Assembly: GCA_002633025.1 (NCBI GenBank) | Contig: NMRB01000327.1 | Coordinates: forward strand, 311,854 to 375,853 | From: Notospermus geniculatus | Lineage: Eukaryota; Nemertea; Pilidiophora; Heteronemertea; Lineidae | DNA length: 64,000 bases | Direction: 5' to 3' | Shown here: positions 47,236 to 59,150 of the stretch, in pieces | How positions within the stretch are numbered: position 1 is the stretch's first letter | How the letters are laid out: every line of letters begins with the position of its first letter | Notes under the pieces: generated by a model | What the model was told of the DNA's origin: nothing | Databases searched by the model: none | What the model saw: the letters and a program-made list of their open reading frames with translations, nothing else | Program-made: the position numbers and the translations under genes

Positions 47236-49249
47236 GTGAAAAGTTCTTGTGACGTTGTGAATGAACCCAGTTAAAAGTACATTTAAGGAGAAGCAACCAT
47301 TTCACTATTATGTATGTCGATAGACTTGAAATTGAACAGGAAGTAATGACACGCCTACACTTTTACTTAATCGAATGAGTATTTTATGTTTAACAATCTT
47401 GGTCGCTCTCGTAGGCAAATCAATCATGAATGTGTGAATGCGAAGCGGGAGATAGGAGACTTGGTGTTGTTTCCTGTCTAGACTGCTAAATGGCTAGCGA
47501 TTGGTGGAAAAGATAGAACAGTTCATTTCGTCGTCCCAAGAACCCGTTAAACTTCAGTTTGCTTAGTGTCGATGAATGTAACAGGGGAGAGTTGATGGAC
47601 GAATTATCTGCGATGACACTAGGGACACTACTTCACCATGTGAGAGAGTTCTCGCCNGTTGCATGCCGGTACATTTGCCACAAGACGAATCACATTAGAA
47701 ATGATACTTCAAAGAGGGGAATGTACGAGATCATTGATTGGATTACGTTACTTTTTACTTTGTGGCCCCTGAAGGCAGCACTTCCCCCTGTAGAATGGTG
47801 CAAGATAAATGCTTTCCAAGCATCGTTAAGGACTATGTGCTTGGCTGATGACAGCGTCGCCGACTTTTGTTGTCAAGATGCGTTACGTTCATATAGCGAA
47901 CGTCGATTCTTACAAAGATGTAAGGGTTCTGTCGTTTCGCCTTATTTTAACCAAAAAGAGGTGATCAGGGCATCTTTTCTTTCATCAATGGTCTCATAAT
48001 AGGAGCTGTCAGCGAGTTGACCACTAGGTGTCACTAGGGCCCAATTCAATGCATCTAGCGGACCCAGTCATTATCGATCGAGCAGCGATCATAATAGATT
48101 TCCTGTACATTAGGTCCGCTAAGACTGTGCTGCCATCTGTTAGCAATATGCGCGGCTGACTGCTCCCATTGATATCACACAGCAGTCGCCCACGTTGACC
48201 ATTTAGCGGAGAGCCGTTACCGAGAATCCACCGCTCCAGGCGCCGTCGGTGTCCCCCTAAGGTGTATGGTTGTACTCAATCAGTACTAAGCCCATGCCCA
48301 CGGGAGTTCCGATCGATTAATTTCCTTATGTTTGCGTACATAAGCGTTCAAGTGGGCTGAATATCAGATATGTCCCATAAGAGCAATTCTTGCACGATTT
48401 TTTGCCTGTTAATAGTCTCTGCAGTACGATCGGCCAGCGTGAAGTAGTAGTGCCATTCATCGACGTCTTTGGTCGTGAGGACGTGATAAGGTGCTTGATC
48501 ACGATCGCCCTAACACAGGTATGCCAGGGAGGATGACAATTCAAGCGGTGGTGTTGAATGGTTGCAGCTTGCAGCTTGCAGCATGACCATGACCACCGCC
48601 AATGCTAATGGCGATCGTCGGGCAGCAGCTCAGCGCTGTATTTCCACTTTACGAAATCTTCACTGCCAAAGCAACATTGCGTCGTTAGATTTGTAATGTG
48701 GGCAGTAATCCTGCTCCATGTATTATCCGAAACAAGCTAATTTGTAGCTTGATGGTTATCCTGATGGCTTCTAAATGCAGTTATAGGCAAACAATTTAGC
48801 TAATAGATCTTAGCAATACCAGACACCTCTCGTTAATAAGGTTAGGTCGGGCTGAACCCGTGGCAAAGTTCTACTCGCAGCAAACCACCGAGCGGAGCAG
48901 GGGGATTCGGGCTTCACACAATGAATCATGAAGTTAACATCCCACATCCACTCTGCGCGTCTTAGAGCTGCGGGATCGTGACTTCGTCTTTAGAGGTTTT
49001 CGACCAATTATGCTCGTCCCTATTGATTTCAATGAAGAGTGGTTTGGAAAGCAGGTAACGAATTTCTCGATCGTGATCTGATTCTCCAGTAACATGATAC
49101 ATCCGTGCCCTGCCTGCGAGAAAAGCGGCGCTGATACAGACTACGACACCGGAAATCCGCGACGAGGATAACGTCAACAGGCAGCCGTTGACGGCGGTGT
49201 AAACGCCCGCGCCGAGGGACTTTGAACGTTCCCACTCAGGATGTTTTAG
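47236..49249. other. Anonymous DNA (holds one TIR element at 48000)
   Basis: A 146-codon frame at 47559-47999 begins with TTG and contains an N (47657). It ends exactly where the TIR element begins, and I do not call it a gene. GCAGCTTGCAGCTTGCAGC near 48566 is a short tandem repeat. Confidence 0.5.
48000..48167. mobile_element. Short TIR element (TAGGAGC family), copy 2
   Basis: It begins TAGGAGCTGTCAGCGAGTTG and ends GGCTGACTGCTCCCA, aligning throughout with 14315-14483 apart from small indels. Confidence 0.82.
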
Positions 49250-49427
49250 AATCTAAATGGCTCGTATTCTAGAAGCCTCCTCAATTCTAAGGTCCACTTT
49301 TGTATTCTGCCCTGCAAACCTTAGTAATCTAAATGGCCCGTATTCTAGAAGCCTCCTCAATTCTAAGGTCCACTTTTGTATTCTGCCCTGCAAACCTTAG
49401 TTAAGGAGGCTTCTAGAATATGGCCCA
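49250..49427. repeat. 76-bp tandem pair followed by an inverted copy of its start
   Basis: Copy 1 starts at 49250 and copy 2 at 49326 (AATCTAAATGGC, GTATTCTAGAAGCCTCCTCA). Right after copy 2 the sequence AAGGAGGCTTCTAGAATATGG inverts the first third of the unit, so copy 2 can form a large hairpin with it. Confidence 0.9.
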
Positions 49428-52080
49428 ATGATCTTTGATGCCAGATCCGGCCACACCTGACGACAAATCGTCTTTTGTCAAGAGCAGGGGCTCTGGACCT
49501 GTACCCCCCGTACCCCCTGGATCCCCGCCTGGTTATGCCCAGTAGATTACGCAAGCCAGAATATTGTTCGTTCCCCAAACAGCAAATACAATTTTTGCAC
49601 GACGAATGCTAGCAGTACTTTACATCTCCATCCATCACAGGCAACCAGCAAAAATACCCATCAAGGACTCCCCCTAAATACTATGATTACCAAGCAATAA
49701 AAATGGTGACAAATGACACTATTGCATTCATGGTAATAATATCCTCTCTAAGCGATAGGTTTTTGATGATCCCTTGATTAAATTTGTAACTTTCTGTCAG
49801 CTCGGTAGCGTGATCTCGGCTATTAGGAGCTTGTCGATGTGTGAAGCATTTTTGCTGAGCTTTGTGTGGATGTTCAACCACTGATCTCATCGTAAAACAT
49901 TAACCCCCAAACAGAGCAGCTTGTCGCCAATCAGCGTGCTCTTCGGTGGGTTATCCCATGACGTCATTTATACCAGTTGAGGACCTAATCAAAGTGGGCA
50001 CCGAACTAGTTTCTGTATCATTCCGAGGGGTGCACTTTCCTCACTTTCGGCGGAGGGAGGTCAACAAAATTCATTAGAACACCATCTTTCCTTAATGAAT
50101 CAACTTTTCCGTTATTTGTTAACTCGAAATGAGTCATTTTCTTTGAAAATCTCATTATGATAGAAGAAGAGAGAATCTCGTGTCATCTCTCGGCACGCGG
50201 CGTTTCTCACGGTGTCAGAAAACACCAATTAAACGTTTCATCATTCCATTATTTTTGACGGATTGAATCATAACGTCATTAAAAACACATGGCACATCAC
50301 TTTCCCCCGCATTTTCAGCTAATTTCAGATTTTCAGCCCACGTTTTGAGAATCGATGCGAAACATCCATAGAGTCGTTCGAATTCAATTAAAATCCAATT
50401 TACCCTTGTTGATTTGTTGATTAGCAATCTTAGCGTGTTTGGTGGCGAGGTTATTAAACTTTTTGCAGTTAAAAACCACTCAGGGCATATTAGGAACCGA
50501 CATTAGGAGCGGCTCTGGCACTAAACTGACGCCGGCTGGCATTATTTTGTAAGTCAATGTTAGAGTTGGCACAGACCTACCCCTCTAGTTACAGCATACC
50601 GGTCGGGCAAACGTTTATGATTGCCGACGGATGGAGGATGGCGTAGTTACACCTCCGAGAAGTCACTCCATCGACACATATCATTAACGGCCAATGGTCA
50701 GGCCTACGATCAATGATTACTCCTAACTAATTAGCTCACACGGGTGTCGCCAAAAATAGATAAACGAGCTTATATATTTTTGGTGTCGCTCATAATGGCA
50801 CGTACAGCAACTTTGCATCACCATTCAACGTCATTTATTGACGTATTTGTTGCGCAGTTTAGATTGAGCAGTTGTGTAACGTCAAATTGGAATTGCATTT
50901 TAACAAGCATTTCCGGCACGTAAACTAGAAAACCTCCCTAATCTCTCATTTCTCGGCATAAATTGCTGCATTCTCGGTGGAAATTGGGAAAAATGATGTT
51001 AAGGTGAGATGTGGAAATCAGTAATTATTTGGCATTGTCAGCTGACGAACGGTGAGATTGGATGTTAGAGAGTACAGTGACGAGGTCAGATGACAGGTCA
51101 TGATGTGCGTGTCCTCGTAATGAGAGAGACGCCAAGTTTATGTGAAGGTCAGGATATCGACCGACAAGGGTATCTCGTGTATGACTGCCTTTGTGCCCTT
51201 TGCCAGGCGGTCGAATCTAAGCAGGAAAATGGGTGTTATCTTCTCTTCTTCCACATTTATAAACGTAGCGATGTGAGCCATGGCATAAGAAAAGGCAAAA
51301 GTACTTACCTTCGTTCCGTCTCAGTTCAACGTTTCTATGCTACCCTCTTGTTGTTGTTGTTGTTGTTGTTTGGCCTATAAGCTCAAGTGGCAATGATTTG
51401 AACCGGAATGATCGGTATCGCACGAAATCCGACTTAATTTCTGACAAGAAATATCACCAATTAACGGATGTCGTGCAAAAATCTAAGTAACGTTGATGCC
51501 AAGAACAAACCACGACATTGTCGGAACAAGACAAACGACATGATGGAACTTAAAGATGGCGACCAGAAAACTCCGTCCTTCCTCTCCTACCACCACCTCG
51601 ACGTCTGTTAAAAACCATCCTAATCTTGGTCAGTCACCTACAGATTCCATAAACCAGGATATTTATTTCACAGGTTGACCATAAACGGTGGGATAACGAA
51701 TGTTTTATGCTTTGTTATGGCATATGGTCTGATAATAAAAGGAGACTTCGGTGCCATATCTTACTTTCTAATAATGCACTCGGGCGTTTGGAATGACCTT
51801 TGGTTCTTATCTGTGTCGGATGACACTATAGGGACGATTGTTTTAGTATGATTGACTTACAGGTATAAACTATAAAACAGTAGTTACGGGGGGGGGGGGG
51901 TTACTTTCCCGAATGGCGAGACGGTATGCCGAATGTCGAAGGCCTAATCAAGATCAATGTGATGATGAGCCGAGGTACCAGTCTGAGATGCGAGTTTGGC
52001 AGTCGTAACTCGGAACACTGGAACAAACATTTGCCCTTGGATGCCATGAAAATACTTACACAACAACTTTGGTTAATCGG
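49428..52080. other. Anonymous intergenic DNA with simple repeats
   Basis: A (TTG)n run lies at about 51347-51371 and a 13-base G run at 51888-51900. A 96-codon ATG frame at 51090-51380 runs into the TTG repeat. No gene is supported. Confidence 0.5.
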
Positions 52081-52138
52081 GGTGAAATTCTATAATAGCC
52101 ATTTGAAAAACAACGTTTTTCCCAATCGACGTCATTAA

Positions 52139-52277
52139 GGCTAGGGACACACCTAACGCGATTCGTTGACGCATGCGGCAACGCCTTTGTTATTTTACGC
52201 CGCACTGCACGCAAACAAAGGTTTTGACGCATGCGTCGCCCAATCGCATGCGAATCGCGTTAGGTGTGTCCCTACCC
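52139..52277. mobile_element. PIF/Harbinger-like MITE with a known empty site
   Basis: The termini are GGCTAGGGACACACC and its near-inverse GGTGTGTCCCTACCC, with arms continuing through TAACGCGATTCG. TAA sits on both sides (52136-52138 and 52278-52280). The paralogous site at about 54655 has a single TAA and no element, proving insertion and a 3-bp target duplication. Inside, GACGCATGCG.C appears inverted again, giving a second, inner pair. Confidence 0.95.
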
Positions 52278-52763
52278 TAATAAGCACCCACCGCCACAGT
52301 ATGTGGCAACGGCATGATTAGGATTCACGACACAGGCCGTGTCTCGCCCAGTTGATCAGGTCATTCCAAACGAGTTCTTTCAAGGCGTACCCCCCTCCGA
52401 GGGTTTATAGCATCCTGTTGTCAAGTTGCACCGAATACTAATATGCTATTTTCTTCAGAGTCAATGATGTTTGATGCAAAACAGTGACGGTGTTTGCCAG
52501 TATCGTAAATGCCATCAGGGGCGGCGGGCGGGCGAGATGACTGCCAATACTGTTCAAGGATCATTTGGCTTCGAATGGCCTCGTAAGTCATCGAACGCTG
52601 GTGCCGGAAGGGGTGAATCTGGTACAGGGTCTGGCGGAGAACTTTTTCGGACTTTTTTTGTGACGTCTTCCAGTTTGACCAATCAGATTCCGCCCCCAAG
52701 ATGTATTGTAGGCCTACTTCGATCTCGGCTAACCCTCGGCATCTAATAATACGTGAGGTCGTA

Positions 52764-52968
52764 CTTTTTTGTGGTACTCTCAAATGGAGTGGCTATTACC
52801 CCTGAACTTTTTTTGTGGTACTCTCAGATGGAGTGGCTATTACCCCTGAACTTTTTTTGTGGTACTCTCAAATGGAGTGGCTATTACCCCTGAACTTTTT
52901 TTGTGGTACTCTATTACCCCTGAACTTTTTTGTGGTACTCTCAAATGGAGTGACTATTACCCCTGAAC
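52764..52968 (+). repeat. 43/44-bp minisatellite, five units
   Basis: Units begin at 52764, 52807, 52851, 52895 (internally deleted) and 52925. Each reads CTTTTTTTGTGGTACTCTCA then AATGGAGTGGCTATTACCCCTGAA. The paralogous segment near 55069-55110 has one unit. Confidence 0.95.
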
Positions 52969-54094
52969 TTCTACTTGGCAAGTTCTTGGAACTGTACCGT
53001 TAAGTATGATTAGTCAGCCAGTTGGAAACTTGCCTAAGCCTCGAGGCCGTTTCTCGATTGACCAATGGGATTGTGTCTAAGAGTATTCATGACAAATCCG
53101 ACGAAAAATCGCCCCAACTGACAGGCAAATATTGATGGACGCTTGCTCGTCTGATTGAAGTCGGGACAACACCCGTGCAAAGAATACAAAATGTGTTGTA
53201 TATTCGGAAATGTGAAAATTAGGCTTGAGCAGATATCTTTGTCGAGTTGGACAGGCATCATTGACACCATGAAGGCATTGATTAACTCAGAGAGACCATA
53301 ACAACGTGAGAATACAGATTGAAATGGGATGATTACGCCGTGGTTTGACATTCTGTTCAAGATAAGCTGTCTTCCCCGTACGGAGTTCAGTATATAGGCC
53401 AGCTGGCTTCTTGCCTTGCTATTTTAGACGACACTGAGAGCAATCTGCCCTTTCTTTTGTTACCCTACTTGTTCACATACAATTCTGGATTGCTCTTCAG
53501 GTGACACAGTGTAGGCGTGATGAGGTCTCATTGCAGCGATTCTGACTCTACAGAGAGGAAGCAGTCATAATTACAGAAGGGAAAAAGTGATAAGAAAGGT
53601 TTTCCATGGATGTGGCTAGATTCATGCTTTCTTAAAATAGCTGAGAATGACAGCTCAGAAGAGTGACGTATCTTTCTTGGCCGAGAAGTCATAATCAGGA
53701 CATGTTCGACTTTCTTTCAGTTCGCTTGATGTTGTCGATGGGAGGTTTGTTCTTGGAAGTCACGTGACTCGGCCTGGGTGTCACCCTGAAGTAATCAGGG
53801 GTTGTACTCGCTCCCTCTGTTGCTGCACCCAGGAGGTCGGTCGGCGGAGATGCCCCAGTGCTGAGAGGATGCCTTGTTGTCGGCAAACAGCTACCGTATG
53901 GGAAGTATAGAATTGGTCTCTTACATTACCAAGCACACGAAGTTCCATGTGACTGCCGCATTTGGATGAGTGTTCCAAATGGGGAATGCTGTAAGATAAA
54001 CGTGGATTAAGATTGTATTCGTCTAGACAATGGAACTTCGTCGTCCTGTACTGCCTTGCATGTTCAAGTCATGTACCCCTTCAAGGGTGCTGAC

Positions 54095-54268
54095 GATGCT
54101 CGGAGCATGATGCCCGTGTTGGCGATGTTCGGAGCATGATGCCCGTGTTGGCGATGCTCGGAGCGTGATGCCCGTGTTGGCGATGTTCGGAGCATGATGC
54201 CCGTGTTGGCGATGCTCGGAGCGTGATGCCCGTGTTGGCGATGTTCGGAGCATGATGCCTGTGTTGGC
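54095..54268 (+). repeat. 29-bp minisatellite, six units in a two-unit higher order
   Basis: Units start at 54095, 54124, 54153, 54182, 54211 and 54240. They alternate GATGCTCGGAGC and GATGTTCGGAGC, each followed by a TGATGCC(C/T)GTGTTGGC tail. The later units repeat as 58-bp pairs. The paralogous locus at about 56237 has a single unit. Confidence 0.95.
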
Positions 54269-54508
54269 CTCCCTGGCGCGTTCAGGTTACGTGACCCCTT
54301 CGCGAACGTCGTGAGTAACGATGCTCGAAGCATGATGCCCTTGTTGACTCTCCTAACCTAATCACAGAGAAGATTGCGATAATGGAGAACCTTGTTCTCG
54401 TTTTAGACATCCCTTGACCTGCCCCAGCTGACCTCATCGCCTCACAGAAAGCCCTAATGGAGAAATAGACGTTTGGCGATTACGAGAAGGACGTAGTGTC
54501 GTATAAAG

Positions 54509-54599
54509 ATCGGGCAGTTTTGCTCTCAAAGTCACCCGTTTATTTCCATGAAGAGAAGTTTTGATTGTTGTGAGACCATTTTTATATGTTAAAGTATAC
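54509..54599 (-). repeat. Inverted fragment of the 212-bp satellite at a duplication junction
   Basis: This is the reverse complement of about 91 bp of the satellite at 1-1112, running from GATCGGGCAGTTTTGCTCTC to TATATGTTAAAGTATAC. It fills exactly the space between the two copies of segmental duplication 1. Confidence 0.93.
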
Positions 54600-54600
54600 A

Positions 54601-56508
54601 GGTGAAATTCTATAATAGCCATTTGAAAAACAACGTTTTTCCCAATCGACGTCATTAATAAGCACCCAGCGCCACAGTATGTGGCAACGGCATGATTAGG
54701 ATTCACGACAGAGGCCATGTCTCGCCCAGTTGATCAGGTCATTCCAAACCAGTTCTTTCAAGGCGTACCCTCTCCGAGGGTTTATAACATCCTGTTGTCA
54801 GGTTGCAGCGAATACTAATATGCTATTTTCTTCAGAGTCAATGATGTTTGATGCAAAACAGTGACGGTGTTTGCCGGTATCGTAAATGCCATCAGTGGCG
54901 GCGGGCGGGAGAGATGACTGCCAATACTGTTCAAGGATCATTTGGCTTCGAATGGCCTCGTAAATCATCGAACGCTGGTGCCGGAAGGGGTGAATCTGGT
55001 ACAGGGTCTAGCGGAGAACTTTGTCGGACTTTTCTTTGTGACGGCATCTAATACGTGAGGTCGTAGGCTACTTTTTGTGGTACTCTCAAATGGAGTGGCT
55101 ATTACCCCTCAACTTCTACTTGGCAAGTTCTTGGAACTGTACCGTTAAGTTTGATTAGTCAGCCAGTTGGAAACTTGCCTAAGCCTCGAGGCCGTTTCTC
55201 GATTGACCAATGGGATTGTGTCAAAGAGTATTCATGACAAATCCGACGAAATCGCCCCAACTGACAGGCAAATATTGATGGACGCTTGCTCGTCTGATTG
55301 AAGTCGGGACAACACCCGTGCAAAGAATACAAAATGTGTTATATATTCGGAAATGTGAAAATTAGGCTTGAGCAGATATCTTTGTCGAGTTGGACAGGCA
55401 TCATTGACACCATGAAGGCATTGATTAACTCAGAGAGACCATAACATCGTGAGAATACAGATCGAAATGGGATGATTACGCCGTGGTTTGACATTCTGTT
55501 CAAGATAAGCTGTCTTCCCCGTACGGAGTTCAGTATATAGGCCAGCTGGCTTCTTGCCTTGCTATTTTAGACGACACTGAGAGCAATCTGCCCTTTCTTT
55601 TGTTACCCTACTTGTTCACATACAGTTCTGGATTGCTCTTCAGGTGACACAGTGTAGGCGTGATGAGGTCTCATTCCAGCGATTCTGACTCTACAGAGAG
55701 GAAGCAGTCATAATTACAGAAGGGAAAAAGTGATAAGAAAGGTTTTCCATGGATGTGGCTAGATTCATGCTTTCTTAAAATAGCTGAGAATGACAGCTCA
55801 GAAGAGTGACGTAGGCCTATCTTTCTTGGCCGAGAAGTCATAATCAGGAATGGTCGACTTTATTTCGGTTCGTTTGATGTTGTCGATGGGAGCTTTGTTC
55901 TTGGAAGTCACGTGACTCGGCCTGGGTGTCACCCTGAAGTAATCCGGGGTTGTACTCGCTCCCTCTGTTGCTGCACCCAGGAGGTAGGTCGGCTGAGAAG
56001 CCCCTGTGCTGAGAGGATGCCTTGTTGTCGGCAAACAGCTGTGGGAAGTATAGAATTGGTCTCTTACATTACCAAGCACACGAAGTTCCATGTGACTGCC
56101 GCATTTGGATGAGTGTTCCAAAGGGGGAATGCTGTAAGATAATCGTGGATTAAGATTGTATTCGTCTAGACAACGGAACTTCGTCGTCCTGTACTGCCTT
56201 GCATGTTCAAGTCATGTACCCCTTCAACGGTGGTGACGATGCTCGGAGCATGATGCCCGTGTTGGCGTCCATGGCGCGTTCAGGTTACGTGACCCCTTCG
56301 CGAACGTCGTGGCTAAGGATGCTCGAAGCATGATGCCCTTGTTGACTCTCCTAACCTAATCACAGAGAAGATTGCGATAATGGAGAACCTTGTTCTCGTT
56401 TTAGACATCCCCTGACCTGCCCCAGCTGACCTCATCGCCTCACAGAAAGCCCTAATGGAGAAATAGACGTTTGGCGATTACGAGAAGGACGTAGTGTCGT
56501 ATAAAGGT
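54601..56508 (+). repeat. Segmental duplication 1, copy 2
   Basis: Partner of 52081-54508 in direct orientation. It lacks the MITE, has single minisatellite units, and carries its own small insertions such as GGCCTA at 55814-55819 and GGCTA near 55066. After its end (GTATAAAGGTGTCGAG) the sequence is unrelated to the satellite piece that follows copy 1. Confidence 0.95.
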
Positions 56509-56525
56509 GTCGAGACTTACTTTTT

Positions 56526-57838
56526 GGGCTTCCTCGTGACGGTAGAGATTAGGTAAATCCGTTTGTGACAGTGGCATTACCGGGACTGTCGGAATATGAG
56601 CCGGAAAAGAGAGATTGGTTCATTGTTTGTGAAGAGCCAACCATTGTTGCTTCATCTGATCGTGCTTTGCTGAAGAAACGGCTTCGTGGAAACAGGATTA
56701 GCTTCATCAGTCAGTGAACATGAATCTTTGGGTTTTATTAGTCCATCCTGCTTCTCCACTTTCTTTTTCATATTCTACCTCAAGTCTTTTTCTATGAACA
56801 TGGTAGAAATTGGTGCAGGTGTGTTTGAGTTGGAAGGCAAATTGGTCTACTTTTGAAAAATGGGCCACTCTCACCAGCAGATTCAAAGCGAATCGTACCA
56901 GGAGGGCTTCCATTATATTTACGCAGTTGCGATCTCACATGCCTTCGTTCAAAAAGGGCAAGATTGGCATCCTTCTTACACTGGAGTGTGAGGGATCTAG
57001 TTGGCTACATCGGAAGTACACAAATGTCACCAAAGCAAGCATGCATTACCGAGCAAACAAGGAGGAATCGTTTGATTACCGGGCCATCCTCTTCAGTCAG
57101 GAAATCGCAGCACTGGTAAGGCTGCCTAATGACTTTGCAAGACAATCATTGCGAAGGAAGGATTCCCAATAGTGGGGAGGTATAGAACACCGACCAATAT
57201 CCGGGTGGAGGAATCGTCCTGGATCAGCCAAGAAAAAACCTTGAGGGAAGGAATATGATGGGAGCGGGGGCTGAACGATGATGACTGCAACATGGATGCT
57301 GGGATCTGGTTTCTTGTGGCATTGATATGCTCTTCCTGGAGAGGAGCCGCGCGTCAAGTAATAGGCCCATTGGACAAACAGATGTACAACAGGAGGAAAT
57401 CGAAGCACCCGAAGAAAATCTGTCAAAAAGAGTCATCCTCCCCATCACATACAGAATGAATGGACAAAACCAAACATGTACCAACTGTCTTCCGTGTCCT
57501 TCACCTGTTTTCCCGTGAAGGCTAATACCAGCAGGTTTACCTTTAATGCACAAAGGGAATAAGTTATACTCGTCTAATGACATCTCGGTGTACTTCAGTC
57601 ATATTTTGACCATCTTGACCGATCAACGCAAATAAATATGAGGAAGGATTGCCATTAACATGACAAGTGATGGCTATTATCGCGGCAGATACCCTCAACA
57701 GTGACAATATTTTGTCATTACTGGTCGGATGGGTGTTTTATAGACCAGTTTGGCAAACAAGTTAAAGCTAGTCGTTGCCGGCAGACAGTCATTGATTTCC
57801 AGTACTTGGCTTGCCTCCAGTAAGTATACATGTGGTCA
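56526..57838 (+). repeat. Segmental duplication 2, copy 1, with decayed coding-like segments
   Basis: It aligns with 57840-59150 almost base for base. One frame after an AG at about 56552 reads 54 codons with VALPGLSEYEPEKRDWF and VCEEPTIVASSDRALLKKRL before a stop. Farther on, another frame reads RPIGQTDVQQEEIEAPEEN and then LSKRVILPITYR. These look protein-like but lie in different frames separated by stops, as in a decayed transposon or pseudogene. No protein family is recognised. Confidence 0.9.
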
Positions 57839-57839
57839 A

Positions 57840-59150
57840 GGGCTTCCTCGTGACGGTAGAGATTAGGTAAATCCGTTTGTGACAGTGGCATTACCGGGAC
57901 TGTCGGAATATAAGCCGGAAAAGAGAGATTGGTTCATTGTTTGTGAAGATCCAACCATTGTTGCTTCATCTGATCGTGCTTCGCTTAAGAAACGGCTTCG
58001 TGGAAACAGGATTAGCTTCATCAGTCAGTGAACATGAATCTTTGGGTTTTATTAGTCCATCCTGCTTCTCCACTTTCTTATTCATATTCTACCTCAAGTC
58101 TTTTTCTATGAACATGGTAGAAATTTGTGCAGGTGTGTTTGAGTTGGAAGGCAAATTGGTCTACTTTTGAAAAACAGGCCACTCTCACCCACCAGCAGAT
58201 TCAAAGCGAATCGTACCAGGAGGGCTTCCATTATATTTACGCAGTTGCGATCTCACATGCCTTCGTTCAAAAAGGGCAAGATTGGCATCCTTCTTACACT
58301 GGAGTGTGAGGGATCTAGTTGGGTACATCGGAAGTACACAAATGTCACCAAAGCAAGCATGCATTACCGAGCAAACAAGGAGGAATCGTTTGATTACCGG
58401 GCCATCCTCTTCAGCCAGGAAATCGCAGCACTGGTAAGGCTGCCTAATGACTTTGCAAGACAATCATTGCGAAGGAAGGATTCCCAATAGTGGGGAGGTA
58501 TAGAACACCGACCAATATCCGGGTGAAGGAATCGTCCTGGATCAGCCAAGAAAAAATGTTGAGGGGAGGAATGATGGGAGCGGGGGCAGAACGATGACTG
58601 CAAGATGGATGCTGGGATCTGGTTTCTTGTGGCATTGATATGCTCTTCCTGGAAAGGAGCCGCGCGTCAAGTAATAGGCCTATTGGACAAACAGATGTAC
58701 AACAGGAGGAAATCGAAGCACCCGAAGAAAATCTGTCAAAAAGAGTCACCCTCCCCATCACATACAGAATTTAAGTATACAAAACCAAACATGTACCAAC
58801 TGTCTTCCGTGTCCTTCACCTGTTTTCCCGTGAGGGCTAATACCAGGTTTACCTTTAATGCACAAAGGGAATAAGTTATACTCGTCTAATGACATCTCGG
58901 TGTACTTCAGTCATATTTTGACCATCTTGACCGCTCAACGCAAATAAATATGAGGAAGGATTGCCATTAACATGACAAGTGATGGCTATTATCGCGGCAG
59001 ATACCCTCGACAGTGACAATATTTTGTCATTACTGGTCGGATGGGTGTTTTATAGACCAGTTTGGCAAACAAGTTAAAGCTAGTCGTTGCCGGCAGACAG
59101 TCATTGATTTCCAGTACTTGGCTTGCCTCCAGCAAGTATACATGTGGTCA
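57840..59150 (+). repeat. Segmental duplication 2, copy 2
   Basis: Direct neighbour of copy 1, starting GGGCTTCCTCGTGACGG and ending CAAGTATACATGTGGTCA. In the coding-like segment, the differences from copy 1 include GAG to AAG, GAG to GAT and TTG to TCG, all amino-acid changing. So the segment does not look constrained as protein since the duplication. Confidence 0.93.

Larger units (their letters stand above)
52081..54508 (+). repeat. Segmental duplication 1, copy 1
   Basis: It begins GGTGAAATTCTATAATAGCC and ends GGACGTAGTGTCGTATAAAG, and aligns in order with 54601-56508. It is longer than its partner because of a 139-bp MITE, expanded minisatellites at 52764 and 54095, and about 80 bp around 52660-52740 that copy 2 lacks. 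Elsewhere the two differ at scattered single bases. No convincing coding exon is shared. Confidence 0.95.

Noticed and set aside
47559-47999. 146-codon plus-strand frame
   Set aside because: It starts with TTG, contains an undefined residue from an N, has no recognised domain and stops at a transposon end.
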